A DNA stretch of 64,000 nucleotides, from NCBI GenBank assembly GCA_902729315.2, contig LR746269.1, positions 6,107,501-6,171,500 of the forward strand, given 5' to 3'. The DNA comes from Spirodela intermedia (lineage: Eukaryota; Streptophyta; Magnoliopsida; Alismatales; Araceae). Shown here one piece after another: positions 13,671 to 24,790 of the stretch. Within the stretch, counting starts at the first letter, position 1. The number at the start of each line of letters is the position of its first letter. Position numbers and translations under genes: made by a program. The notes under the pieces were generated by a model. It searched no databases and had not been told where the DNA came from. It saw only the letters and a list, made by a program, of their open reading frames with translations.

Positions 13671-14095
13671 TTTTCGGTTCGGGTCTCGATTCCCATAGTT
13701 AGAAGAGTGCTTGACGGTCCAAAGGATAACACATCTGTAAACTTGTGATGACTTTTTTTAAAATTCAGATTTGAATTTTTGGGTTCGGATCTTGGATTTT
13801 GCGTGCAACGGTCGATTCCCATTGTTAGAAGAGAGCTCGACGATCCGAAGGAAAACACATCTGCCAGCTCGCGATGGTTTTTTTATCCATCTTTGACTTT
13901 GCTATTTTTGAATTTATTATTTTTCAGAAGGACTACAGTCGTTGACTTCTGTCTTCAGCCCCTCGTGGACTAGAAATGTGTGGCGTCGTTTGTGATTCGG
14001 GTCTTGGGTTCTGGTGTCAACGTCGATTACCATACTTTGAAGAGTTCATGACGATCCGAAGGAAAACACAGCTGTCAACTTGTGATGATTTTCTT
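13671..14095. repeat. Three diverged copies of a ~90-105 bp repeat
   Basis: Copies at about 13671-13757, 13780-13886 and 13992-14095 share TTCGGRTCTYG, then GATTCCCAT...TTAGAAGAG, then GACGATCCGAAGGAAAACAC, then YAACTTGTGATG followed by a T run. They sit right after the stop of the RRM-like gene. They are not simple sequence and not an obvious transposon terminus, so their origin is unknown. Confidence 0.85.
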
Positions 14096-14508
14096 AGAGA
14101 GAGAGAAAGAGAGAGAGTAAGGGCAAGCGAGAGAGAGTTTGGAAGCGGGGCTCCTGACCCTAGAGAGGCGGGACCAGGGTTTTACGGCTTCCCCGTTGGT
14201 GGCCACGCAGCGCCGCTCCCCCCGCCGTGGCAGCTACCGCCGACGAGACTCCGGCATCTCTAGGGGTCTCTCGCCGCTCCTCTGAACATTCAGAAAAGGG
14301 GGTTTCACCGCCCCCTCCCCCCGGCGGGAGCACCACGCCGGCGATCGATGCCCCCTCCTGGGCCATCCTTCCGCGCCGCCCTTCGAGCCTTCATTCCTAC
14401 GGCGATGGTACCCCCACTAACCAGAAGGTGAGGACACCCGATGCCCTTCGCGGCTACCAGAGCTCCTCTCTGCTTCCCTTTCTCCCTCCTCTTTTCCTCC
14501 CTTCAGCC

Positions 14509-14556
<48 letters not shown>

Positions 14557-14976
14557 GCCCGAATCATTTCCCACTCTGAATCTCTAGAATCCTTGCCGAG
14601 AACAGGTGCCCGCGAGATCCTCCAGGTTCTTCCGTCAGCGCAGCCGCGGGGCAGAGCCAGCCGTACAATCCGGTGAAGGTGAGGGCATCTTGTGCTCATT
14701 TGATAGATTTCGCTCCCATTCTCGGCGACGATGTGCGATCGACGATGACCAAATCACGGCAGGTTTTCCACTTCCTCTGAGTAAAATTAGGGTTTCTGCT
14801 GAAATCTAGGTCTCCGTGTAGGACCCTGATGATTCCCTTTTCTCTTTATAGCATTGACTCCGTACGCGGATACCCATTGTGCAGTCTCAAATCACTCGAC
14901 TTTTAGTCAAATCTTCCAGAAAGGCCAATTCGTTTTCAGAAAGTCAAAGAACCACTAGTTCTGCCGATTCCTAACA
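14096..14976 (+). other. Possible spliced leader of the downstream PPR gene, or an unrecognised small gene
   Basis: GC-rich DNA with a (GA)n tract at 14512-14552. Two identical strong donors, GAAG|GTGAGG, follow positions 14427 and 14678. An acceptor AACAG precedes 14606, so 14606-14678 looks like a 73-nt exon. Further acceptors end at about 14763, 14850 and 14883. In one frame (ATG 14348) exons one and two read on to PYNPVK at a phase-0 junction, but every downstream acceptor then meets an early stop. I see no known domain. A spliced 5' UTR for the PPR gene at 14977 is the simplest reading. Confidence 0.35.
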
Positions 14977-16059
14977 ATGTGGGGATTCTCTTCTTTCACA
15001 TCAGCAGCTCTGTTCTCTCTTCTGCAGATTTCTACTGCTCCCACTGGTCACATGTTCTCTCTCACCGCCTTCCACAGTCATCGACTTATCCACACAATCA
15101 TACCCAGAAGTCAACGCGAAGAGGAAGGTGAACTCTTCGTTTCCACAGAGGAAGCCTGCCACAACTCTGTAGAGAAGCTCTGCAAATCTGGAAGAACACA
15201 AGAAGTCAGCCACTTGTTAAGGGAGCTTCGCTCTCGGCTGATCCCCCTGAGCCTGAAAGCTTACAACGACCTGCTCGCCGCAGCAGCTGAGAAAGACGAT
15301 TGTGATCTCTCCTTGGAGATATTCAAGGGTTTGCTTCTTTCAAGCTCCCCCCCTGATCCATCTTCCTACACCCACCTGGCAAAGTCTCTGCAAAAGGCAG
15401 CTAATCCAAGCCAGATACTCAGATTTGCCCAGGAGGTGTTGGAGATAACGGGTGACAGAGAACCCACAGTTGTGAACAGAATCATCTTCATCTTGGCTAA
15501 AATGGGTCAAACCCGCACGGCCCTGATGATCTTTGAGGATATGAAGAGCAGTTCTCGGAAGATGGATTCTGTCACATTCAACACAGCTATAGGTATATTC
15601 GGCAAGCAGGGTCAGATTGATAGGATGATATCTGAGTTCATATCAATGAAAGAACTTGGGCATGCTCCTGACTATATCACCTATAATACGCTGGTCAACT
15701 CCCTTCGGAGATTTGGCAAGCTGGATCTCTGCTCGTCCTTTCTGAAGGAGATGGTGGATGCAGGGATAGAACCGGATTTACAGACTTATACAGCGATCAT
15801 CGACAGCTTTGGCCGGGCAGGCCACACCGATGATGCTGTCAGAGTTCTTGGAGAAATGAAGAGGTCCCGGGTGCGCCCATCAATCTATATTTTCCGTGGG
15901 TTAGTAGGTAACCTTAGGAAGGCTGGTAAGTTGGAGATGGCCGATGGGCTACTGGAGGAGATGAACTCTTCTAAGCTGCTCGGTCCAGGGGAGATCGAGG
16001 AGGGGAAAAGAGGTAGGAGGAGGAAGAGGTGGTCATATAGAGATTGGAAACCGAGGTGA
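14977..16059 (+). CDS. P-class pentatricopeptide repeat protein
   Basis: Intronless ORF of 360 residues. The start has an in-frame TAG about 20 nt upstream, so this ATG is the first possible one. Residues 1-45 look like an organelle presequence (basic and hydroxylated, few acids). Tandem 35-residue PPR motifs run from about residue 165 to 332, for example TVVNRIIFILAKMGQTRTAL, VTFNTAIGIFGKQGQIDRMI, ITYNTLVNSLRRFGKLDLC, QTYTAIIDSFGRAGHTDDAV and YIFRGLVGNLRKAGKLEMAD; weaker repeats start near residue 63. The tail is very basic (GKRGRRRKRW). There are no L or S motifs and no E/DYW domain, so it is P class, a type that binds organelle RNA for processing or stabilisation. The short length and the family pattern recall Arabidopsis At1g11900, though I am not sure of orthology. 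Confidence 0.9.
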   Translation: MWGFSSFTSAALFSLLQISTAPTGHMFSLTAFHSHRLIHTIIPRSQREEEGELFVSTEEACHNSVEKLCKSGRTQEVSHLLRELRSRLIPLSLKAYNDLLAAAAEKDDCDLSLEIFKGLLLSSSPPDPSSYTHLAKSLQKAANPSQILRFAQEVLEITGDREPTVVNRIIFILAKMGQTRTALMIFEDMKSSSRKMDSVTFNTAIGIFGKQGQIDRMISEFISMKELGHAPDYITYNTLVNSLRRFGKLDLCSSFLKEMVDAGIEPDLQTYTAIIDSFGRAGHTDDAVRVLGEMKRSRVRPSIYIFRGLVGNLRKAGKLEMADGLLEEMNSSKLLGPGEIEEGKRGRRRKRWSYRDWKPR

Positions 16060-17934
16060 ATGGCTTGGAATCGAGATGGATGTTCACTTGATTATATGTG
16101 CGCTTAAAAGGGTTTTCAGAGGTTGACCGAACAGAAAAATGTCTACCCATTTGACTTCAAATGGTTTTCTTGAGAAGAGCCCAGAAGCCTATTTGTACGG
16201 GCATCTGCCGGAATGGATGCAGGTTACAGGGGAGAATTCGGAGCTATTCTTCTGGTTCTGTAGGACTATTTTATTTCCCGTGAAGAGGGAGCCGACATTG
16301 TAGGAAGGGATCGTTGACTAATTATCTGCTGGAGGCAATGGGGTCAACTGGGCTCAATAAGACTGAGGATAGACTTGTGGTCAAATATATGGGAAGCAGG
16401 AGAAATGTAGCAGAAAGGAACCTTTCGTTAATCTTGGGGAGGACCACGGCCAGTCTACCTGGAATAACTGAAAAAAAAAGCTCTGTTGATAGCCAATTCC
16501 AGCCATTCAGAAATAGCATGGTACCAATGATGCACATCTTACCACAATACTTTCATCTATTTTCCGAGGAAATGTGGGCTTGCAGCCGATTAGCGTCTCT
16601 TTCAGTGGCAGCAGGTCGTGCAAAGAGCCTTTTGGTCAAAGAGAGAAGCTGCACTGCTCAGAGAAGAAGAGGAATCCAGTGTGAAGATTGGGGAGGGGGT
16701 TCTGTTGATAAATGTGACAGTCTCAGTATAAAATGCAAGAGCCTGACATGAAGTTATTCTAACAAAAAAAATTGACTTTCGAACATGACGGTATCTTCTG
16801 GGGACTTTTGAAGAAAATGTGGGCTTCATGTTTCTTCGTGAATTGTGCTGTATAGAGTCAGTCTGTCTAAATATTCCGTAGTAGAGGTTTGACGCCTTTG
16901 GCTCCTTGGTGATCCTCGAGCTCACGGGGGGCATCTTGGACCTTTAAAAAGTCAGCGGGGATACTAGATTTTCAAGGAATATGAGTTACCGATTGCCTTT
17001 GCAAACCTCTTCGATTGCTCTAAATATTTGGCAGAAATTACCGATTGTTACATTTACACTATTTTTGGAACCTTATGAACTATAGTTATGACATGTGAGA
17101 TGTATGAATAATGATGCATCATTTATAGCATTTTTTTCCCTTCTTGGCGTTGTGAGTTAGAGCTTCAACTGCTGTTAGTTGTCATTGGAGCACAAAACAT
17201 AACCCACTTGAAATCCTATATAACTATGAGCTGCAGCCTTACTTCTAGCTCTACGGTGATCTCTCTTTGAGCTTTTCAAATGGAAGGTGGCGAAGCCTTC
17301 AGCTGGGTCTGAGACCGATAAACACGGACTACACGGGAAGTGAGTCTTCTGGTTCTGAACTGTTTCAGAACGAGATCTCTGAAGAAACTAGTGAGGATGA
17401 TCAGAACGATTTAATTATGGACTCATGTTCAATGCACAAAAAACTTGGTCAATGCAATCGAACTATACATTCGGTTGAAGCTGCCTTTCAACAGATGCTA
17501 CAAAGTGTGCCTTGAGCCCCATCATATCGGAAGACAATAAATAAACTCCATGACATCAGCTAATACAGAGAGAGTAGGAAGGTTAGGGAGATTAAAGGCA
17601 GAGAATGTCACCTGGAGGTGTGGCACTGTGCTCGTCTAATCCCCTTCTCCTCTCCTCTCCTCTCCTCTCCTCTTTCATATTGCCATCATCCTCTGCGGTG
17701 GTTCCCTCTCTTGAACCCTTGCTGTCCTTCCACCTCTCTGGCATTGGTCATCTTAGCCTTTGTCTTGACCAAATCACAGTCCGTCTGGCCTTCTCTAGCT
17801 TAGGCCACCCTTTCTTTTTCTCCATCATCTTATCTTTATCTTCCGGAGATTTGCACTGATGTCCAATGACCAAATCCACCTCTCGGAGGACAAGGTCTCT
17901 GGACTAGACATACCCCATCTTTATCTCCATCATC
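16060..17934. other. Intergenic region between convergent PPR genes
   Basis: AT-rich 3' flanks of both PPR genes. An ORF at 17267-17515 (plus, 82 codons, acidic, with SESSGSELFQNEISEETSED) is open but has no recognised domain and begins on a non-ATG codon; it might be a gene relic. A TCCTC run lies at about 17646-17670. Nothing else is supported. Confidence 0.5.
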
Positions 17935-20067
17935 CTATCCATGGTCAACGGTTTCATCTTCCGATTCCGCTTGAGAAACATAACCATGTTCTCTCATCAA
18001 CTCGTCTAAACCATCGAGCATCACACACAACTCTGCAGATGGAGCAATTGATGTATCCTGAGCGACGAAGGCGTGTAAACTATCAGATATTTCAACCCAG
18101 CTACAGCCGGGTATCTTTCCCAGCCCCATCTTTCTCATCTTCTCCCTAACAATCTCAGCTTCCTCTAGCTTCCTGGCCTGCGTGTATAAATTTGCCATGA
18201 TAACGTAGTTCCCTGTGTTCTCAGGCTCAATGTCCATCAGACGACCAAACGCATACTCTCCGAGTGCAACCTCGCCATGAATCGAAGCTCCGTTGAGCAA
18301 AGTACCCCAAACCTTGGCATTTGGCTCCTCAGGCATCTTCTGTGTGAGCTTCACGGCTTCACCGAGCATTCCAGCCCGGCTAAGCACTCCAACCATGCAC
18401 GCGTACTGCTCGATCCAAGGACTGACTCCGTACTCCGGCATCACTGAATCGAAAACCAGGCGAGCTTGGTCTACTGCTCCGGCATGGGCACAGGCTGAGA
18501 GAACCGCCGTGAAGGTGACGGGATCTGGCCGCGTCCCGCTAGATAGCATTTCCCAAAATAAAGATAATGCTGCGCCTGCATCTCCATGCGCCGCATAGGC
18601 CGATATGATAGCAGTCCACACGATTACACTTCTGGGTGAGAAATGCTGGAAGATTCTGTGGGCGCCGTGAAGGAATCCGGCTTTGGCGTACATGTCGATC
18701 ATTGCAGACACCACATACATGTTGCGATCACAGTCGTTCTTGATAGCGTAGCCATGGATTTGCTTTCCGGCCATGAGGTTCGAGAAGAAGGCGACGGTCG
18801 GGAGGATACTCGACAGAGTGACAGAGTTCGGTCGGAAACCAGCGTTCTGCAACTCGCGGAAGAGCTCTAGAACATCGAAGTGGCGGTTGTTCTGAACCAG
18901 GCCAGAAATCACAGCGTTCCATGTTGTCAGAAGGGGATTCTGGATCTGCCGAAAGAGCTCCATCGCTTGGCCGACGAAGCTCAGGTTCATGTATCCTGAG
19001 ATCATTGCTCCATATGTAACTTCATCCTTCTCTATCATTTCATCGAACAGCCTCCGAGCGAATTCCAACTTCCCACACTTGGCATAGAGCCCGATGATGG
19101 AATTCCACGCGGCCATGTCGACATCGATGCCGTGCATCCTTAGGGACCGGTGAACCCGCATCCCAAAGGTGAGATCCTTCACTTGGGAACAAGCATGGAG
19201 CACACTCACCGCTGTGACGCAATCCGGCCTCAGATCACCACACGCACCTTCCAGTTTCTCGTACAGCTTGAGGCATTCTTCGTAGTGTCCACCCTGGTCG
19301 TAGCCAGAGATCATAGCATTCCACGAGATGATATCTTTCTCAGGCATCAGATCAAAGATCTTTCGGGCCAAGTTCATGTTGCCTGATCTCGCATAGAGTG
19401 TCACCAGACCATTCGTCACAAAGAGGTCGGCGCCGATCCCATGCCTGAGCACGAAACCATGGATCTCCCTCCCGAGCAGATGTGGAATAGAGGATGAAGG
19501 GCACAAAGACGAGAGACATTTCAAGACACCGGAGATCGAATACGCATCAGGCTTGAGATCCAAATCGCACGACGCAAGACGCGCGAAGATACTTAACCCC
19601 TGGCAAGGCCACCCATGGAGGGAGTAGGCGATGAGCATGGCGTTGAAGGAGAAGACATTCTTCTGCTGAATCCCGTCGAACACCTTGCGGGCCTCGGCGA
19701 TCCGCCCGCACTTGGAATAGAGTGAGATGAGCTTAGATCCCAGGAAGTTTTCAGGGACGACGGAGAGAAGGATGACGCGACCGTGGAGCAGTCTTCCCTG
19801 GGAAGAGAGGCGGTGATCGGCGCAGTGCTGGATGAGATCGCCGTAGGCGCGGTAGTCGTAAAGAGAGCCATTTCTGATGCTGACGAGGGCTCTTCTCAGC
19901 GGCGATGTAGAAGTCGACGCAGCGGCCCCGCCGGCGCTGGCGCCGGTGGGGAGAGCTCTGATTTCCTGGAAGAGTGGAATCACCGCCTTCATCCATCCGA
20001 GGACGATGCTTCTCCCGCTCACAGCCAGGTTTGATTGGACCGCCGTGAAAACGTGGTAGCATCCCAT
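17935..20067 (-). CDS. PLS-class (E subgroup) pentatricopeptide repeat protein
   Basis: Intronless ORF of 710 residues from the ATG at 20067 (MGCYHVF); later Met codons are possible starts. An Arg/Ser/Ala-rich N-terminus is compatible with organelle targeting. P, L and S repeats alternate from about residue 65, for example LGSKLISLYSKCGRIAEARK, FVTNGLVTLYARSGNMNLAR, AAWNSIIGLYAKCGKLEFAR and VVSAMIDMYAKAGFLHGAHR. Near the C-terminus are the E motif (PNAKVWGTLLNGASIHGEVA) and the E+ region ending in PGCSWVEISDSLHAFVAQDT. No DYW deaminase follows. Such proteins specify C-to-U editing sites in mitochondrial or plastid RNA and recruit a DYW partner. It resembles the At2g37310 type from memory, but this is not verified. 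Its start lies 244 bp from TOP6A, head to head. Confidence 0.93.
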   Translation of the reverse strand: MGCYHVFTAVQSNLAVSGRSIVLGWMKAVIPLFQEIRALPTGASAGGAAASTSTSPLRRALVSIRNGSLYDYRAYGDLIQHCADHRLSSQGRLLHGRVILLSVVPENFLGSKLISLYSKCGRIAEARKVFDGIQQKNVFSFNAMLIAYSLHGWPCQGLSIFARLASCDLDLKPDAYSISGVLKCLSSLCPSSSIPHLLGREIHGFVLRHGIGADLFVTNGLVTLYARSGNMNLARKIFDLMPEKDIISWNAMISGYDQGGHYEECLKLYEKLEGACGDLRPDCVTAVSVLHACSQVKDLTFGMRVHRSLRMHGIDVDMAAWNSIIGLYAKCGKLEFARRLFDEMIEKDEVTYGAMISGYMNLSFVGQAMELFRQIQNPLLTTWNAVISGLVQNNRHFDVLELFRELQNAGFRPNSVTLSSILPTVAFFSNLMAGKQIHGYAIKNDCDRNMYVVSAMIDMYAKAGFLHGAHRIFQHFSPRSVIVWTAIISAYAAHGDAGAALSLFWEMLSSGTRPDPVTFTAVLSACAHAGAVDQARLVFDSVMPEYGVSPWIEQYACMVGVLSRAGMLGEAVKLTQKMPEEPNAKVWGTLLNGASIHGEVALGEYAFGRLMDIEPENTGNYVIMANLYTQARKLEEAEIVREKMRKMGLGKIPGCSWVEISDSLHAFVAQDTSIAPSAELCVMLDGLDELMREHGYVSQAESEDETVDHG

Positions 20068-20311
20068 CTGTCCAATCAATGTGATTTATCGACCCCGTTC
20101 ATTCGATGGATCATCTCCATTTAATCCGATGGCTGGAGGAAGGCCCCGGCAAAGAAAAAAACGTGGCACCATCTAAACCGTCCAAAGTAAACGACTGGCC
20201 TTTTATAAAAATATCCGTCCGGTTCTCCTAATTCTCTGGAGCGCGGGAAAGGGAGTGGGTGGGGAAGACTGAGACGGACTAGTTCCCGAAACCCTTCTTC
20301 CGCCTGTTCCG
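20068..20311. promoter_or_regulatory. Compact bidirectional promoter between PPR and TOP6A
   Basis: Only 244 bp separate the two start codons, so both 5' UTRs and promoters must share it. It holds a TTTATAAAA-type element at about 20201-20210 (CTTTTATAAAAATATCC) that could serve TOP6A. No site II cluster is seen. Confidence 0.55.
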
Positions 20312-21610
20312 ATGTCGGAGAGAAAGCGCCGCCGAGGAGATCCGGCCGCCGCCGGTTCCTCCGGCAAGACGAAGATCCGCAGCGACGCTTCCTCCTCGCC
20401 TCTCCTCTTCAAGAACCGCCTGAAGCCAGATTCCATCATTCTCGCTACACTCCAGCAGCTGCACGCCGCCGAGCAGTCGTCCAGTTCTACTGGGAAGGTC
20501 CCAACCCTAGCTGAGCTTGGGCTCTCCTCCACTTGCCGCGAGGTCTCAGACCGAGATCCTGCCGCTGTGCGGATCACCATCGAGGATTCCATCCTCGCCG
20601 CCGCCAGATCCATTCTTGAAGGGCGTGGTTTCTCCTTCTCTGTCCCGTCCCGTTCATCCTCCAATCAGATTTACGTTCCCGAGCTCGACCGCATCGTACT
20701 CCGGGATAAGTCCTCCATCCGATCCTTCTCCAGTCTCTCCACCGTCCGCAAGACCACCATTACTGTCCGCCTCCTCGCGCTCATCCACCAGCTCTGCACG
20801 AAGAACATACACGTCACAAAGCGTGACCTCTTCTACACAGATGTCAAGCTGTTCCAGGACCAGACGCAGTCGGATGCCGTGCTCGACGATGTCTCTTGCA
20901 TGCTCGGCTGCACCCGCTCCTCCCTCAACGTTGTTGCCTCTGAGAAGGGCGTGGTGGTTGGCCGGCTGATCTTTACAGAACAAGGCGACCGCATTGACTG
21001 TACTAAGATGGGTGTCGGAGGGAAGGCTATTCCCCCGAACGTCGACCACGTGGGTAACATGGAGAGTGATGCGCTCTTCATTCTCCTGGTGGAGAAGGAT
21101 GCGGCATTCATGAGGCTGGCCGAGGACAGGTTCTACAATAGGTTTCCCTGCATCATTGTCACAGCTAAGGGACAGCCCGATGTCGCCACGAGGCTGTTCC
21201 TGAAGAAGATGAAGACAGAACTTAGGCTGCCTGTGCTGGCACTGGTCGACAGTGACCCATACGGATTAAAGATCTTATCCGTCTACATGTGCGGATCGAA
21301 GAATATGTCGTATGACAGCTCAAATCTTACGACGCCTGACATAAAATGGCTTGGAATCAGGCCGAGCGATCTTGACAAGTATAAGATACCAGAACAGTGC
21401 CGTCTACCGATGACAGATCAGGACTTGAAGACAGGGAAGGATTTGTTGGAGGAGGACTTTGTGAAGAAGAGTGGGGGTTGGGTGCGCGAACTGGAGTTGA
21501 TGGTTCAGACGAAGCAGAAAGCTGAGATACAGGCTCTGAGTACATTTGGTTTTCAATATCTGACTGAAGTCTATCTACCGCTCAAGCTACAGGAGAAGGA
21601 TTGGATTTGA
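20312..21610 (+). CDS. TOP6A: DNA topoisomerase VI subunit A (SPO11-3/RHL2/BIN5 type)
   Basis: Intronless ORF of 432 residues, full length for the family. A basic N-terminus ([10 protein letters not shown]) fits nuclear localisation. The 5Y-CAP winged-helix domain contains [12 protein letters not shown] with catalytic Tyr at about residue 175, which forms the phosphotyrosyl link to DNA. The Toprim domain has the acidic Glu at about 261 (LLVEKDAAF) and the DxD at 313-315 (ALVDSDPYG), which bind Mg2+. The long conserved stretch [20 protein letters not shown] follows. In plants this subunit works with TOP6B, RHL1 and BIN4 in endoreduplication and cell growth; it is distinct from the meiotic SPO11-1 and SPO11-2, whose genes are rich in introns. 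Codons are GC-rich. The stop is directly followed by AT-rich 3' flank. Confidence 0.97.
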   Translation: MSERKRRRGDPAAAGSSGKTKIRSDASSSPLLFKNRLKPDSIILATLQQLHAAEQSSSSTGKVPTLAELGLSSTCREVSDRDPAAVRITIEDSILAAARSILEGRGFSFSVPSRSSSNQIYVPELDRIVLRDKSSIRSFSSLSTVRKTTITVRLLALIHQLCTKNIHVTKRDLFYTDVKLFQDQTQSDAVLDDVSCMLGCTRSSLNVVASEKGVVVGRLIFTEQGDRIDCTKMGVGGKAIPPNVDHVGNMESDALFILLVEKDAAFMRLAEDRFYNRFPCIIVTAKGQPDVATRLFLKKMKTELRLPVLALVDSDPYGLKILSVYMCGSKNMSYDSSNLTTPDIKWLGIRPSDLDKYKIPEQCRLPMTDQDLKTGKDLLEEDFVKKSGGWVRELELMVQTKQKAEIQALSTFGFQYLTEVYLPLKLQEKDWI

Positions 21611-23993
21611 TGTGGTTAAGGTAACATCCATTTCTGAAGGATGAATCCGTGCAACCTTTTAGAAATTTCTGTGACACAATCTTCACCTGCAACCTGCTTC
21701 ACTTTCGAGAGGTGCTGACCACGGGCACTTTGTTTATGATCATTCTTACTGGGAATAAGATATATAACTTCGTCAGCCTTGCATTTTATGGCTTGTTTTG
21801 ACTGCAGTTCTTCGCACCGGACTAAATGCCTAAAAAGAAGAAAATTTTCTTTTCTAGAGAACTGGAATTGATTTTTGGAAGTTAGAACTACCCACTTCTG
21901 AGAAGTTCTGCTCATGCTATGATTTTTTTCATTTTTGGCTCACTTGCTTTGATGGAAGACATTTCTTGGGTTTCACGTTCTCAATGTTGCCAAAGTAGCG
22001 ACAGACCCAGCTCTAAACCATTTTCCCCAAAAGCAAACACCTATGATTAGTCTCTTGTCGCCCTCTCCACTACACTCTCCTTGAAAAAATGGTAAAGCAG
22101 AGGGCTTTGTGATGGTACCGAAAAGAAAATACATGCATTATGTATGCTGAAATGACGCCCACCTCACAGTACAATGAGAAGATTTCGTTGTTGCATCAGT
22201 CTGCAGACAGTTACCAGGGAATCATCACCGAAACCGAAAAAAATGATTCTCTCGCATCGTATTCAATATTTTTAGATAATTGGATGAATTGTTCCCTCTG
22301 TATTAAGATGATCAGCCTTCATCACAGTCTTGAGTCCAAACAGTAGCCAGAAATTCTAGTCCAGTCTACCGGGGTGAGACAGTAATTCTTCATTAATATC
22401 TTGCATATGGTCTCTGGAATATTTTTGTCCGTCGATGAAATATATAGGCTTAGCTATTCAGCCCATTCATGCATCCAAGATGCTTCATCCTCGTCTTTCT
22501 TAGTTAGCAAGAATGCCCATAATCTTTGGAGTTTCAGTTGGATAATTTCAGCTGGAAGGACACCAAGTCACCCTTATATCTTTCCTTTCTAGTTTCTAGA
22601 CTTCCATTCTTCAGTGGGAAGTGTACAATACCGCAGCAGTATTGATATTCGTACGGTGAAAGTTTCTCGTTGAAAGCTTTTTTTTTTCTTTTTACATTGT
22701 TAATTATTTTGGATTTTTCTGGTCACCTGACCCCCTTGAAATCTATTTATGTCCATTAGTACATCGATTTAATCTAAATTTGATGTGGATAAATTTCCAT
22801 TTGGAGAGGTCTCAACTGCCGGCGGATTGCTTGTGGCAGCCCAAACGTCGTGCTCTTCCCAGAGACACCAAAGACGATCCCCGATCCAGTGAAGAACCCA
22901 TCAGGTGACTCCATTTCATGCGTGAGTTAATTAATTTCGAAAATAAATAAATTTGTAGACAATAATAAGCATCTTCGTCATTGCAATGCCTGCATGCTAG
23001 AAGACCCACACATCTCTTCCTAATCATCAGACCTCTTAGCTTCCAAAAATTGCTCTTCGACTTCCATGCTGATCGAGATGGCAAAGAAGGGAGGGGGGGA
23101 AGAGAATGCTTTCCTAAAAGGAGAAGCATCCCCTGGCCGGCCTTCGATTGTCTTTCTTTCTGCTTGTAGGCCCATGCAGGGTAGCCTACAGTCGCAAAAA
23201 CTCAGTCAAGAAACGCTTTTCTTGATCCCCATGAGTTTCTATCCTCCAGTAAATAATCCCCCATAATTACTGAAAAGCATGCGACTGTGCTTTTCTCGTC
23301 GAATCACCCGGCAGTGGTTCTGTCCAACACCCGGGGAGAGACGGCGGCGCCGCCAGGATCTTCTCCCGGCGATGGCCGGCAGCCCCCCCCCCCCTCCCTT
23401 CTGTTGTTGTTCCCCACCTCAAAAGGCGCATATCGCCAGCTGCTGCCCTCGGGAAGAGCGGCTCCTCCTTTCTCCCTTGTGAATTCCCAGATATTCTCTC
23501 TCTCTCTCTCTCTCTCTCTAGAATCCGTCATTATTACTAAGTTTAGATTTGATCTGAGGGGAATATCCGGCCTGTCTGGACCGTCCAGCCGAGCTTGTTG
23601 AGAAACAATCGAGGTGGGCTCCGGTAAATAGTTGTTCTGGAAGAAAAGCGCCGGATCGAGGCTCTGCTACCTTCATCTTCTCTTTTTCTGATTGTGATAG
23701 CAGAGATTCCACGCAATCCTCCCCATTCTCTCTCTCTCTCTCACTCTCCCCCCGTCTGAGACTCTCTGTTCCACTGTAATATGAGAGAACGAGCTAGAGA
23801 GAGAGAGGGACGTAGCATGCCCCTCGCTCATTATGGTCCCCATTCAAACCGAGGTCATGACACCTCGGTTCCTTTCTGGGTTCAAAGATTCTCTCTCTCT
23901 CTCTCTCTTTCTCTTTCTCTTTCTCTGTTTTTTTCATCTATCTCTCTCACTAGCAATCCAGCCTTCGTCGTCAAGAAAACCCACACCTGTTGT

Positions 23994-24032
<39 letters not shown>

Positions 24033-24167
24033 ATATATCTATATATAGGTGCCCAGATGCGGTTCTTCCTCAACCTCCACTCTCAGAGCTCCCCTCCGAT
24101 CTCTCCCCTTCTCCGTCTCTTTCTCCCTCTTCCCAAGAGGGAGAAGAGAAGCTTCCACTCTCTGGCG
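21611..24167. other. Intergenic region; (CT)n-rich leader at right end
   Basis: AT-rich sequence to about 22.8 kb with no credible coding potential; a 99-codon minus ORF at 21616-21915 has no domain. From about 23.3 kb it becomes GC- and CT-rich, with (CT)n tracts at 23494-23519, 23890-23915 and 23998-24029, followed by a short TATATCTATATATA stretch at about 24032-24047. This last part is probably promoter and 5' UTR of the small gene at 24168. Confidence 0.5.
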
Positions 24168-24494
24168 ATGCCCGACCAGGCCTCCGACTCCCACAAAGGG
24201 AAGAAGACCCAGGCCCCCAAACGAGGCCACATCAAGGCCAGAATACTCAGCACCCTTCTCCGGTCCGTCGCAGCCATGGCCGGCGGCAAGCTCGCCGGAG
24301 GCCGCCCCGAGGGAGAGGTCTCCGCCTCAACGGCGGCGCCGCCGGCGGTGGCGAAGCAGCGCCCCACGGGGCCCACCTTCTTCCTCAGCTCCACCGGCTC
24401 CCTCGAAGGCTTCCTGGTCGAAGTTCCCAAGCAGGTGGTCCTCCGCCGATGCCCCGCGCTGGAGCCGCCGCCGCCTCGCCAGAGAAGAGACTAA
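24168..24494 (+). CDS. Small basic plant protein of unknown function
   Basis: ORF of 108 residues from ATG 24168. An upstream in-frame extension is possible, but it would translate the CT microsatellite, so this Met is preferred. The N-terminus is basic (HKGKKTQAPKRGHIKARILS), then comes a short hydrophobic helix (TLLRSVAAMAGG), an Ala/Pro-rich linker, and the ordered block GPTFFLSSTGSLEGFLVEVP. The C-terminus is Arg/Pro-rich. The basic-helix plus conserved C-terminal block looks like a real plant-specific small protein, but I do not recognise a named family. Codons are GC-rich and match neighbouring genes. Confidence 0.55.
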   Translation: MPDQASDSHKGKKTQAPKRGHIKARILSTLLRSVAAMAGGKLAGGRPEGEVSASTAAPPAVAKQRPTGPTFFLSSTGSLEGFLVEVPKQVVLRRCPALEPPPPRQRRD

Positions 24495-24589
24495 GAGTTC
24501 TTTCCTACGTACGTCAGCAAAACCTGCTGTTATGAGGGCATAAATCCAATATTTTCATATGGACTCTTTTCCTGACGTCACCACGTGCT

Positions 24590-24790
24590 AAATTGACACG
24601 TCATCTTGGCTGCGCACTCGGCCACCGGAAAACCCTCAATTATTAAAGGTGGCCCGTTGTGTCTCTCGCAGCCCAGCAATCCGCCATTGGGCCTGAGTCC
24701 TCCGGTAGCCCAAATAGGCCTATTTACATGTTATCCAATAGTCCTCCCCAGCCCAATATGACATCCGGCCTATGGTGGGCCTTGGGCCTT
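24590..24790. promoter_or_regulatory. Site II (TGGGCC/GCCCA) motif cluster
   Basis: About eight GCCCA/TGGGC motifs lie in 150 bp (TTGGGCCTGA, TAGCCCAAAT, CAGCCCAATA, GTGGGCCTTGGGCC). In plants such clusters mark promoters of widely expressed genes. It stands 150-300 bp before the unresolved transcription unit near 24.9 kb. Confidence 0.5.

Noticed and set aside
13379-13858. 159-codon minus-strand ORF with repeated MGIDRCTQ/MGIETRTE-like peptides
   Set aside because: It is antisense to the last exons of the RRM-like gene and to the ~100-bp repeat; the peptide repeat only mirrors the DNA repeat.
23781-24494. 237-codon plus-strand ORF
   Set aside because: Its first 129 codons translate (CT)n repeats as Ser-Leu runs. 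Only the part from ATG 24168 has protein-like composition.
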